Positions 46,101 through 53,049 of a DNA stretch of 64,000 nt are shown one piece after another. Under the pieces are notes generated by a model. That model searched no databases, was not told the DNA's origin, and saw only the letters and a list, made by a program, of their open reading frames with translations. The position numbers were made by a program, and so were the translations under genes. Numbering within the stretch: position 1 is the first letter of the stretch; each line of letters starts with the position of its first letter. The stretch is from Bombella favorum (GTDB taxonomy: Bacteria > Pseudomonadota > Alphaproteobacteria > Acetobacterales > Acetobacteraceae): positions 310,001-374,000 of the forward strand of contig NZ_NWUS01000001.1 in NCBI RefSeq assembly GCF_014048475.1, given 5' to 3'.

Positions 46101-46319
46101 ATACCATTCTTCATCAAAATATCTGTTGGGAGATGCGCCTTCTTTTTCTTTATGCCCCTGCCATCTTTCGGCGAGCTGGGCATCCGTCCAAGTAGCTCCT
46201 GATTCTGCCAACTGACGAGCATAACGGCGGCGATACCACGCAGCATCAAATTCACACCAGACAGGAGCCCTTGCCCGATCGTCTACAACTGCTTCCAAAG
46301 AGGTCCCGTCCGTGTTCAT
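43116..46319 (-). CDS. Large glycosyltransferase-like protein with six N-terminal repeats
   Basis: This 1067-residue protein has three modules. Residues 24-285 hold six repeats of about 43 residues, starting FDAAWY (24), FDEEWY (68), FLAEYY (111), FDAELF (155), FDPIWY (198) and FDESYY (241), with YPDV- and HY-x3-G-like positions. This kind of repeat is found on secreted and glycosyltransferase proteins of this group. About 358-560 is a degenerate GT-A-like part (LSVVLFSEGNYLLDIATLTSLHTQG, no DxD). About 610-1000 is GT-B/family-4-like (VFPHLPRLVEGGPTQRVMQQ; ILMDPSRVLTTQATEILEAAGRGVP). An acidic tail closes it. A glycan or protein target is likely, but the substrate is unknown. Confidence 0.72.
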   Translation of the reverse strand: MNTDGTSLEAVVDDRARAPVWCEFDAAWYRRRYARQLAESGATWTDAQLAERWQGHKEKEGASPNRYFDEEWYLKAYPDVRRGVQEKGIFQSGFQHYVDVGYQSCSGHWLFLAEYYLRENTDYSLRAMRDAGYVNAYDHFLCVGDYGFRSPHFLFDAELFIRECLRENIPFDPSQGAFSQYLSLENSDVRTIRTSWYFDPIWYLERYPEVTDLINDGVFVSPLHHYMSCDNPGDYDPNPYFDESYYLAQNPDVAEAVRSGVFRNGYAHFIRAGIDEQRSPSSDLDFRSFVATLDLPRVLNLAHVDNPFLLWVLRQEGQISSTSPEISVTAANKLALQKVEASLPSLFRRPLRFVQQAQPQLSVVLFSEGNYLLDIATLTSLHTQGLPNLQVIVVGTGNALSRQRLDQAVEGLQHIVSDKLLPLAQQLQRAIPFLAGERILLLESGVQLLPMTLPTALTFMMEEGTEGGGKLLTSINTVLEAGSAVWRDGSITCHGQGEKAQAQSVSFQRIVEAVQGGMLFCHRKGLEDALGYLNGYKAEPFFPCFSIALRATGRTLSYWPTVQAKMLNTTPESYTSRTMEREALRRLFPIFLPGHAIAGGSVKTGKSYRPLVMMVFPHLPRLVEGGPTQRVMQQIDAFRWLGWRVLIVGLERRHEDRLVVPHDYPADVECWRGIEDFPSFLREWQADMKMLWLSGTQVLSSLGPVLATGDFAVQDRLIVLDTVNQDGTSLKAMEEHLRRLVGVVDEPARLMREARKELEYAWLCQGIVTGDEQTAALLHRLGYGIVTSLPYAVSSRQLGRDDEFGRRQGILFPLSIYRTGDAGHDGFDWFCLSVMPYLQRHFGTQPSIGIGGYHHPLVDLGFYERLAPLDGLAEMDTLPSMMDRCRILMDPSRVLTTQATEILEAAGRGVPAVLNSVQMERLGWKDEEEALDGGFNDPQRFAQQIIRLYEDPQLWSRIRHKAHDTVRERHGHDRLHRMFGQFIETLLKGPTTMERPFREESRPQRRAFAPSPLRIVLKSGGETSSSVKENSEEPDEELEDELMPLPTRLGVTLPEEQRGQKEDAENA

Positions 46320-46555
46320 TTTGTTTCCACAAGCCCTTCCATCATTAGGATGACGCCCAAGTGGCTATACCAGAGTTTCTTCCTTTTAGGGAGGATAACA
46401 CCTCCCCCCATTAGGGGCATCATGTAAAGATGAAACCCATAGATGACATAATGGGAGAGTTCTTCTAAAGTCCGCCAACGACATTCAACAGCATTCTTCA
46501 TCCCTCTCTTGGTCTATCTTGTTCACTGCCATGAGGCAGGATAGGAGCAGTCTTC

Positions 46556-46888
46556 ATGATTCGCCTTTTAATCATCGTTCTTTTTCTGGCTTTCACAGCC
46601 ATTTTTGCCATGAGCAATCTGGATGATGCGACCGTTTGGTTGGCGTCATTCGGTTTCTCCATCAAGATGGGGAAACTTATCGCTCTTCTCGCTGTCCCTT
46701 CCCTTATGCTGGGAATTCTGCTCGGCCTGACCGGTGAACTGCGCCAGCGTCGGCGGGCTCGCAAAGCCGAATCACAGCTGCGCAGCTCCCACAAACAGCT
46801 CATTGAGCTCCATCAGCGTCTAGACCAGCTCAAGACCAGCAGTTCTGCCTCGGGCACAGAGACGGCCCAGCTTTCCTCACAGAAATAA
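46556..46888 (+). CDS. lapA: LapA-domain small membrane protein
   Basis: This 110-residue protein has two hydrophobic segments (MIRLLIIVLFLAFTAIFAMS; LIALLAVPSLMLGILLGLTG) separated by LDDATVWLASFGFSIKMGK. It has a C-terminal arginine-rich coiled-coil tail (RQRRRARKAESQLRSSHKQL). This is the LapA/DUF1049 pattern; in Escherichia coli LapA and LapB help control lipopolysaccharide assembly. AGGAGCAG precedes the ATG. It starts an operon with pyrF and trpF, an order common in Alphaproteobacteria. Confidence 0.85.
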   Translation: MIRLLIIVLFLAFTAIFAMSNLDDATVWLASFGFSIKMGKLIALLAVPSLMLGILLGLTGELRQRRRARKAESQLRSSHKQLIELHQRLDQLKTSSSASGTETAQLSSQK

Positions 46889-46900
46889 GATCTACTCCCT

Positions 46901-47620
46901 ATGTCTGCTCATCGTACCCGCCTCATCGCCGCACTGGATACCGCTTCTTATGACCAAGCCCTACACTGGGCAACTGCACTTGATGGCATAGTTGATGCCA
47001 TCAAGCTGGGGCTGGAATTTACCTACGCCTGCGGGCTAGATGCCGTAAAAACTCTGGGGAACCGGCAAGATCTGTTTCTTGATCTGAAACTGCATGACAT
47101 CCCCAATACAGTTGCCTCAGGCCTGAGAGCATTAACCCCTATCAAGCCAAGCTTGATGACCATTCATGCACTCGGCGGTGCCGAAATGATCAGCCGCTCC
47201 CGTGCTACGCTGGAAGATGCTTTCGGTAATGATGAAAAACGGCCCAGACTGCTTGCTGTGACCGTATTAACAAGCATGAATGAACAGAGCCTTAGTGAAA
47301 TTGGCATCAATGCCACTCCATTAGACGAAGTAGTGCGTCTAGGGCAGATGGCCATTCGCGCTGGGGCAGATGGACTTGTTTGCTCCGCTCATGAGATCAC
47401 AGCACTGCGTGATGCTCTAGGCGATGGACCGGAACTTGTTGTGCCTGGTATCCGCCCCGCTGGCAGCAATACAGATGACCAGAAACGCATCATGACACCC
47501 GCACAGGCTGCACAGGCCGGGGCTGACTGGATTGTTGTTGGTCGCCCTATTACTAAAGCAGATGATCCAGCCGCGGCAGCGCAAGCCATTCAGAATGAAT
47601 TGCGAGCCATTGCCCCGTGA
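46901..47620 (+). CDS. pyrF: Orotidine 5'-phosphate decarboxylase
   Basis: PyrF decarboxylates orotidine monophosphate to UMP. The 239-residue TIM-barrel chain has LIAALDTASYDQAL, DAIKLGLEF and the catalytic KxxD tetrad in DLFLDLKLHDIPNTV, then VHALGG-like IHALGGAEM, VVPGIRPAG and DWIVVGRPITKADDPAAA for the phosphate site. The final GTGA overlap starts trpF. It lies 12 bases after lapA. Confidence 0.97.
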   Translation: MSAHRTRLIAALDTASYDQALHWATALDGIVDAIKLGLEFTYACGLDAVKTLGNRQDLFLDLKLHDIPNTVASGLRALTPIKPSLMTIHALGGAEMISRSRATLEDAFGNDEKRPRLLAVTVLTSMNEQSLSEIGINATPLDEVVRLGQMAIRAGADGLVCSAHEITALRDALGDGPELVVPGIRPAGSNTDDQKRIMTPAQAAQAGADWIVVGRPITKADDPAAAAQAIQNELRAIAP

Positions 47621-48270
47621 GTGTTGACGTCAAAATATGCGGCTTGACACGGGTCGAAGATATGAAGGTCTGTGCTGCGATGGGTGTGCGATGGGTGGGG
47701 CTGGTCTTTCATCCAGCCTCTCCCCGCTTTGTACAGCCAGAGCAAGCCGCTTATCTCCATGCAGCTATTCCAGCTCCTGCCCAGAATGGCCCTCTTCGTG
47801 TCGGGCTCTTTGTTAGGCCGACATATGACCAGATTGCAGAGGTTCTGAATCATGTTCCTCTGGATATTCTGCAACTTTATACGGACGAAACCACAGCTCT
47901 TACTCTGAAAAAACGAACAGGCCGGTCAGTCTGGCTTGCCCGTGGGATAGCGCAACAAAGCGACCTGCCCAACTTAAACACCCTGGATGGCTATGTCATT
48001 GAGGCTCCAGCCCAGAAAGGGGATACCCGACCTGGCGGGTTGGGCCGTACTTTTGATTGGACACTGACACGCCAATGGCAGGCCCCTACCCCGTGGCTTC
48101 TTGCCGGGGGGCTGACACCTGATAACGTAAATCAAGCAGTACAGGTCAGCCACACTCAGGCAGTTGATGTCTCATCTGGCGTGGAAGAAACCCCTGGTAT
48201 TAAGTCCGCTCTTCTCATTGAAAAATTTGTAAAAAATTCTCAAAAAAGGTCTTGCACTTCCGAGGAATAA
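47617..48270 (+). CDS. trpF: Phosphoribosylanthranilate isomerase
   Basis: TrpF catalyses the Amadori isomerisation in tryptophan synthesis. The 217-residue chain begins with VKICGLTRVEDM, carrying the catalytic cysteine, then GLVFHPASPRFV, VGLFVRPTYD and DILQLYTDE (the usual LQLHG changed to LQLYT), and ends with PWLLAGGLTPDNV and VDVSSGVEETPG, with the catalytic aspartate. It starts at GTG 47617, overlapping pyrF. It is separated from trpBA, which are not in the window. Confidence 0.95.
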   Translation: MSVDVKICGLTRVEDMKVCAAMGVRWVGLVFHPASPRFVQPEQAAYLHAAIPAPAQNGPLRVGLFVRPTYDQIAEVLNHVPLDILQLYTDETTALTLKKRTGRSVWLARGIAQQSDLPNLNTLDGYVIEAPAQKGDTRPGGLGRTFDWTLTRQWQAPTPWLLAGGLTPDNVNQAVQVSHTQAVDVSSGVEETPGIKSALLIEKFVKNSQKRSCTSEE

Positions 48271-48294
48271 TGATATTGTCCCCTCATCGCTCGC

Positions 48295-48385
48295 GGAGAG
48301 ATGGCCGAGCGGCTTAAGGCGCACGCTTGGAAAGCGTGTGTACGTTAATAGCGTACCGAGGGTTCGAATCCCTCTCTCTCCGCCA
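48295..48385 (+). tRNA. tRNA-Ser (GGA)
   Basis: Class II tRNA of 91 bases with a long variable arm. The acceptor stem is GGAGAGA (48295-48301) with TCTCTCC (48375-48381), discriminator G, and encoded CCA at 48383-48385. The anticodon stem CACGC/GCGTG frames the loop TTGGAAA, anticodon GGA, reading UCC/UCU. Confidence 0.95.
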
Positions 48386-48494
48386 CTTCCCTAAATGAAA
48401 ATGTCTGCCTTGCTCTCACCCCACTAAAGTAGGTGTTGGTGAGCTTTGTCCATCATAGAGGGAACAAGTCCCTCTACAATGGATTGAGCATGTC

Positions 48495-49151
48495 TCAAGC
48501 TTTCGAGAATACAACCTCGGCGGACAGGCGAGACTTAGGCAATCTCGCATTCCCATCTTTATCAGAGTGATAGCCAAGCGAAATCATGACCAGGGGCGTC
48601 AGCCCCTTGCTTTCCAGATCAAATTCCTCCGCAATAGCCTCTGGCAGGAAACCCTCAATGGGTGTTGCATCCACACCAAGCAAGCCAGCTGAAAGCAGCA
48701 GGACCCCTTGAGCAAGATAGACCTGCTTCTGGTTCCAATGGGCTACATCCCCAGCATCAATATGCTGCTGAACGTAACCGGCACGAGCGGCAGCGAGCCA
48801 TTCCCGGGCTGCCTTGTCAGCATAACGACCGTCTTGTTCTTCCTTGTTTAAAACTTCTGTCAGATATGCCTCCGACAACTCGTTACGGGCACACAGCACC
48901 ACAACATGAGAAGCCTGTAAAATCTTCGGCCTGTTGTAAGCCAACGACCCAACATCAGGTGTGGCCTTAGCAAGACGCTGCTTGCCAGCCTCATCATCTG
49001 CCACAATAAAATGCCAAGGCTGAGCATTGACCGAAGACGGGCTATAACGCAAAGCCTCCAAGAGCTGCGTCACCGTTTCTTCCGGAATACGCCGTGTCGC
49101 ATCGTAAGCTTTGGTTGCGTAGCGTGTTTTTAGCGTATGAAGCAGGTCCAT
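48495..49151 (-). CDS. Oxygen-insensitive NAD(P)H nitroreductase (NfsB-like)
   Basis: This is an FMN-dependent reductase of nitro compounds and quinones, of 218 residues. The start MDLLHTLKTRYATKAYD, LRYSPSSVNAQPWHFIVADDE, the KVYLAQG-like QKQVYLAQGVLLLSAGLLGVDATPIEGF and the C-terminal VMISLGY together mark the NfsB type. I chose ATG 49151 (AAGGA ahead), as the frame has a further 30 unsupported codons upstream. It is divergent from bfr, and the Fur-like sites lie between. Confidence 0.88.
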   Translation of the reverse strand: MDLLHTLKTRYATKAYDATRRIPEETVTQLLEALRYSPSSVNAQPWHFIVADDEAGKQRLAKATPDVGSLAYNRPKILQASHVVVLCARNELSEAYLTEVLNKEEQDGRYADKAAREWLAAARAGYVQQHIDAGDVAHWNQKQVYLAQGVLLLSAGLLGVDATPIEGFLPEAIAEEFDLESKGLTPLVMISLGYHSDKDGNARLPKSRLSAEVVFSKA

Positions 49152-49353
49152 AAAGTCCGTCCTTATGTTTTTGGAACTATGTTCTATGGGTATCAAACAA
49201 AAAGCGTCCGGTAAAGTAGCCTCTCCTCTTCCCGCCGCCATGATGGCATGGAGCTAATAATTGGACCAATGAAAAGAAAAATTTATGCGAATGATCGTAT
49301 TTTTAAATATGTATCGACACAACAAAGAATAACCAGAAATACTGCTACAATAA

Positions 49354-49401
49354 ATTTGATAATCATTTTCACAAACCCTCTTTGATAATGATTATCAAAT
49401 A
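49354..49401. promoter_or_regulatory. Fur-box-like operator pair before bfr
   Basis: In the 359 bases between the nitroreductase start (49151) and bfr (49511) lies a perfect 9-1-9 palindrome TTTGATAATGATTATCAAA at 49381-49399, matching the Fur consensus core (GATAATGATTATC). A second, imperfect copy (TTTGATAATCATTTT) starts at about 49354. Spacing of 27 bases suggests two Fur dimers or neighbouring sites. The rest of the gap has no gene. Confidence 0.7.
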
Positions 49402-49510
49402 CGAATACATGCTTCACACATTTTTTTATTGCGTTCTCTTTTTATGAAGACTATACCGACCTCCGTTGGAGACACTCCTACAGTTCACGTTTTATACGAT
49501 GGAGAGAGAC

Positions 49511-50005
49511 ATGGCTGCAAAAGACCCGAAGGTTATTGAATATCTCAACGCTCAGCTTGCTAATGAGCTGACCGCTATCAACCAGTACTTCCTTCACTCC
49601 CGCACCCTGAACCATTGGGGCGTTACTAAGCTGGGTAAGAAAGAATACGAAGAATCTATCGAAGAAATGCGTCATGCTGACTGGCTGATCGAACGCATCC
49701 TCTTCCTTGGTGGGCTGCCCAACCTGCAGCACCTGAACCCGCTTCACATCGGTGAGAACGTCAAAGAGATTCTGGAATGCGACCTGAAGGTCGAGGCTCT
49801 GGCTCTTGAGAAAATTCGTGAAGGCATTGCCTATTGCGAAAGTGTCCGTGACTTCGTGTCTCGTGACCTGCTATTCCGCATTCTGGCAGACGAAGAATCC
49901 CATGAGGACTTCATCGATACACAGCTCGATCTCATCAAGCAGATCGGTCTGGAACGCTATATCACCCTGAATTCTGAAAGTGCTGACCAAAATAGCGGTC
50001 ACTAA
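49511..50005 (+). CDS. bfr: Bacterioferritin
   Basis: Bacterioferritin forms a 24-subunit, heme-containing iron-storage shell. The 164-residue chain has ferroxidase ligands Glu19 (NELTAINQ), Glu52 and His55 (IEEMRHAD) and the DEESH motif. The heme-ligand methionine Met53 (EEMRHAD) is present, which separates it from plain ferritin. The ATG at 49511 follows GGAGAGAGAC; 15 in-frame codons upstream are unsupported. Fur-like sites lie about 110 bases upstream. bfd converges from the right. Confidence 0.96.
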   Translation: MAAKDPKVIEYLNAQLANELTAINQYFLHSRTLNHWGVTKLGKKEYEESIEEMRHADWLIERILFLGGLPNLQHLNPLHIGENVKEILECDLKVEALALEKIREGIAYCESVRDFVSRDLLFRILADEESHEDFIDTQLDLIKQIGLERYITLNSESADQNSGH

Positions 50006-50032
50006 TCGCTGTCAGACTTTCTGACCGTATGA

Positions 50033-50068
50033 AAGAAGCCTCTCTTACAGGGAGGCTTCTTTTTTTTG
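50033..50068. terminator. Intrinsic terminator between bfr and bfd
   Basis: A 9-bp stem (50034-50042 with 50052-50060) is followed by a run of T, mainly on the plus strand. It overlaps the 3' end of bfd. On the minus strand the T-run is shorter. Confidence 0.85.
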
Positions 50069-50308
50069 TATCGGCCCATCATTATTGACAGCCTGCACCG
50101 CCAAACTTTGCTCAATAGCGATAGTCGTCGGGCAAGGGCAGTTCTTTCGTTTGGCCTCTTTCAGAAGGCAAGCCACCCCCTTCACACAATTCCCGCACTT
50201 CACCTGACATTGGCGTGCGGAATAGATCTCAGAGACTTTCACGACCCCGGCTTGAATGGCAGCCTGTACGTCCCTGTCAGACAAACCGTTGCATGAACAT
50301 ATAATCAT
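50045..50308 (-). CDS. bfd: Bacterioferritin-associated ferredoxin
   Basis: Bfd is a small [2Fe-2S] protein that donates electrons to bacterioferritin so that stored iron can leave. The 87-residue chain starts MIICSCNGLSDRD (CxC) and has CGNC 32 residues later, giving the four cluster cysteines. AACQLK-type positions follow. A longer start (50362) is in frame, but the ATG at 50308 gives the family N-terminus. A Fur-like site lies 40-60 bases upstream, so both bfr and bfd are probably iron-controlled from opposite sides. Confidence 0.9.
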   Translation of the reverse strand: MIICSCNGLSDRDVQAAIQAGVVKVSEIYSARQCQVKCGNCVKGVACLLKEAKRKNCPCPTTIAIEQSLAVQAVNNDGPIQKKEASL

Positions 50309-50347
50309 CCGAACCTCGCCCTTTGATCTGGCTCTGTCCCTAGACGC

Positions 50348-50367
50348 TAATGATAATGACATTCTTT
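50348..50367 (-). promoter_or_regulatory. Fur-box-like site before bfd
   Basis: TAATGATAATGACATTCT at about 50348-50365 matches most of a Fur box (two overlapping GATAAT-like halves). It lies 40 bases upstream of the bfd start. Confidence 0.5.
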
Positions 50368-50605
50368 CGCAACTAAAAAATTCTTTCCTGAACCGTATTC
50401 CATTTCAGAATGACATCGAAACAGATGTCAAAAAATCCCTGTCTCCATAAGAAAGAAAAGCAATTTATAAATAGGTTTCTGAAATACGCTTACACTTTTC
50501 CCATCCCCTTAGGGAATAGGTCAAAAACAAGCCGAAAATATTCGAAATTGAAAAAAAATTACCTCTATGATATGTACGACGTACTTCTTCGGTAAGGAGT
50601 GCATC

Positions 50606-50629
50606 TTATATTCTTATCTAAGAATATAA
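50606..50629. promoter_or_regulatory. Perfect inverted repeat upstream of the polyol permease gene
   Basis: The 395-base gap between bfd and the permease gene holds no gene. Its main structure is an 11-bp perfect inverted repeat, TTATATTCTTA and TAAGAATATAA, separated by TC, 129 bases before the ATG at 50758. It could be a regulator operator. A T-rich stretch lies around 50541-50576, but I see no convincing promoter. Confidence 0.5.
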
Positions 50630-50757
50630 TAAAATAACTCCTTCATACGAATGATCATTTAAAAGGCCTGAGCACTCTCGTAAGGCCAGTCAATCATCCG
50701 AGAGGAAGGGATCAGAAATGTCCCTCAATTCCTTTCACAGCAAGCGGAGAGATTTCT

Positions 50758-52053
50758 ATGGCTGATAAGCCAGACACCAAACGACACTTTCTTGAAAAAA
50801 TAGGCATACCAGCCGCCCTTTTCTGGGCGTTTCTCGGGCAGCTCCTCTTCATGGTCGGGGATGGTGTCGAGGCTGGATACCTTGATACGTTCATGCTCCA
50901 TGCTGGCCATCCCCAAAGCTTCGTCAACGAGCTTTTCACCTTCTACGGCATCACCGTGATGATTGCGGCATGGTTTGCTGGTCCATTATCCGATCTCATG
51001 GGCCCTAAAAAGGTCATGTGGATCGGGTTGGTTCTCTGGGCTGTGCTGGAGGTTGGTTTCCTTGTTTTCGGTCTGACACCCAATAATAGCACATGGATTC
51101 TGACGTTCTACGCCCTACGTGGATTTGCCTACCCTCTATTCGCTTACGGCTTTTTGGTCTGGATCGCCGCCGCCACGCCTACATCCATGCTGGGAGCAGC
51201 TGCAGGCTGGTTTTGGTTTTCCTTCTCGGCTGGTCTACCGACTCTAGGTTCTCAATTCGCCCGCTTTGCTATCCCAGCTCTAGGCGAAATCAATACATTC
51301 TGGTGCTCTCTTGGGCTGGTTATTCTCGGGGGGCTCATGGCCCTACTCTTCACCAAAGAACCAACCGGAAACCGTCGCCTTCTCCCTGCCAATGTACCTG
51401 CCAGACAGATCTTTCTTGGGTCCATCAGCATCATCTGGCGAGAGCCTAAAACCCTTATTGCCGGAATTGTGCGTACTGTCGATACGTCTTCAGAATACGC
51501 TTTTCTGGCCATTATGCCGGGCTTTTTTGTGGATCATCTTGGTTTCACTCTGGGGCAATGGCTCAATCTTCTGTCGCTCATCTTCCTGAGCAATATCATC
51601 ATCAACCTGGTATCCGGCATGGTCGCCGATAAGATTGGTTATCGCTTTGTCGTTGCTGCGTTCGGAGGTGTTGGCGGGTTTGTTTCAATCCCCCTCTTCT
51701 ACTATGTTCCCCTCTGGTATCCAGGCAATTTTGCCGCGGCTGCTGTAGTCGGTGTTCTCTATGGGGCTTCCATTGCCGCCTTCGTCCCTCTCTCTGGCCT
51801 GATGCCGCAGATATGCCCACGAGAAAAGGCCGCCGCCTTGTCCATTCTCGGATTAGGCGCTGGAGCTTCCACCTGGGTCGGTCCAGCTATCGTCTCATTC
51901 TGTGAAATGATTTTCGGTGTCGGAATGTCCTATGTCATCTGGACATTCGCTATTATCTACCTTCTGACAGCCGGTCTAACCATGACCTTGACGGTATCGC
52001 CAGAAGCCCGTCAGTTCATCAAAGAACAGGAAAAGAAACAACCCACTTCCTGA
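50758..52053 (+). CDS. MFS transporter of the polyol permease family
   Basis: This 431-residue, twelve-helix carrier aligns by pattern with the polyol permease family (ribitol/arabinitol transporters): FMVGDGVEAGYLDTF at the first helix, FTFYGITVMIAAWFAGPLSDLMGPKKVMWIG at helix 2-3, YALRGFAYPLFAYGFLVWIA, AAAGWFWFSFSAGLPTLGSQFA and LSILGLGAGASTWVGPAIV in the C-terminal half. Acetic acid bacteria live on sugars and polyols, so a polyol or sugar substrate is plausible. No dehydrogenase is next to it. GCGGAGAG lies just before the ATG. The start MADKPDTKRHF has no signal peptide. Confidence 0.82.
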   Translation: MADKPDTKRHFLEKIGIPAALFWAFLGQLLFMVGDGVEAGYLDTFMLHAGHPQSFVNELFTFYGITVMIAAWFAGPLSDLMGPKKVMWIGLVLWAVLEVGFLVFGLTPNNSTWILTFYALRGFAYPLFAYGFLVWIAAATPTSMLGAAAGWFWFSFSAGLPTLGSQFARFAIPALGEINTFWCSLGLVILGGLMALLFTKEPTGNRRLLPANVPARQIFLGSISIIWREPKTLIAGIVRTVDTSSEYAFLAIMPGFFVDHLGFTLGQWLNLLSLIFLSNIIINLVSGMVADKIGYRFVVAAFGGVGGFVSIPLFYYVPLWYPGNFAAAAVVGVLYGASIAAFVPLSGLMPQICPREKAAALSILGLGAGASTWVGPAIVSFCEMIFGVGMSYVIWTFAIIYLLTAGLTMTLTVSPEARQFIKEQEKKQPTS

Positions 52054-52077
52054 CCTATCTTGCCGGTAACCGAATGG

Positions 52078-52110
52078 AGTAAAGGCCATCTCCTGTGGAT
52101 GGCCTTTACT
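52078..52110 (+). terminator. Hairpin after the polyol permease gene
   Basis: A perfect 13-bp stem (52078-52090 with 52098-52110, loop TCCTGTG) lies 25 bases after the stop. No T-run follows the stem. Confidence 0.6.
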
Positions 52111-52243
52111 GTCTGCCGTCGCCATGCTTCATAACGGCTATGCTCTGATAGATGAAATGAAGTGGCCTCAAGCCCTTGCAGTTGGGGCTCTAGTGGCGCA
52201 ATCTTCCCACGTTGTTAAAACCTTATACATTAAGGAGTTCATC

Positions 52244-52996
52244 ATGGCCGTAACAAAGCTTGTTCTGGTCCGTCACGGCGAAAGCCAGTGGAACCAGGAA
52301 AACCGCTTCACCGGTTGGTACGACGTTGACCTATCAGAAAAGGGGCGTGGCGAAGCCAAGGCTGCCGGGGAATTATTGAAAAAAGAAGGGTATTCCTTCG
52401 ATTACGCTTATACGTCCGTCCTGAAGCGCGCCATCCATACACTTTGGAACATTTTGGACGGTGTGGATCAGGCCTGGCTGCCGGTCGAGAAAAACTGGCG
52501 TCTGAACGAGCGTCATTATGGCGCCCTTCAGGGTCTTAACAAGGCTGAGACGGCCAAGAAGTATGGTGACGAGCAAGTCAAGCAGTGGCGTCGTGGTTTT
52601 GCTGTCACACCGCCTGCCCTGGAACGTTCTGATGAACGCTTCCCCGGCCATGACCCTCGCTATGCCCACCTGAGTGCTGAAGAGCTGCCCGTCACTGAAA
52701 GCCTGGCTCTGACCATTGAACGTGTGATTCCCTATTGGGAAAAAACCATCCTTCCACGCATCAAAAAAGGCGAGAAGGTTATCATTGCCGCTCACGGGAA
52801 TTCCCTACGTGCCTTAGTGAAGTACCTGGACAACCTGACGGAAGATGAAATTCTGAACCTGAACATCCCAACGGGCGTTCCGCTGGTTTATGAGTTCGAT
52901 GAGAACTTCAAGCCGGTAAAACATTATTATCTGGGTGATGCTGAAGAAATTGCTGCCAAGGCAGCAGCTGTTGCCAATCAGGGCAAAGCTAAATAA
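52244..52996 (+). CDS. gpmA: 2,3-bisphosphoglycerate-dependent phosphoglycerate mutase
   Basis: GpmA interconverts 3- and 2-phosphoglycerate in glycolysis and gluconeogenesis. The 250-residue chain starts [25 protein letters not shown], with the phosphohistidine in RHGES, then [29 protein letters not shown] and [15 protein letters not shown]. An in-frame ATG lies 120 bases up, but AAGGAG 8 bases before 52244 and the family start settle it. A strong terminator follows. Confidence 0.97.
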   Translation: MAVTKLVLVRHGESQWNQENRFTGWYDVDLSEKGRGEAKAAGELLKKEGYSFDYAYTSVLKRAIHTLWNILDGVDQAWLPVEKNWRLNERHYGALQGLNKAETAKKYGDEQVKQWRRGFAVTPPALERSDERFPGHDPRYAHLSAEELPVTESLALTIERVIPYWEKTILPRIKKGEKVIIAAHGNSLRALVKYLDNLTEDEILNLNIPTGVPLVYEFDENFKPVKHYYLGDAEEIAAKAAAVANQGKAK

Positions 52997-53013
52997 TCCC
53001 GTTACCCTGAACA

Positions 53014-53049
53014 AAGAAGGCGCCTTCCTTGAAGAAGGTGCCTTCTTTT
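53014..53049. terminator. Intrinsic terminator after gpmA
   Basis: A 14-bp stem with one G.U pair (53014-53027 with 53034-53047) is followed by TTTTATA. It reaches into the last bases of the convergent gene at 53048. The A-run on the left may let it act on the other strand too. Confidence 0.85.
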
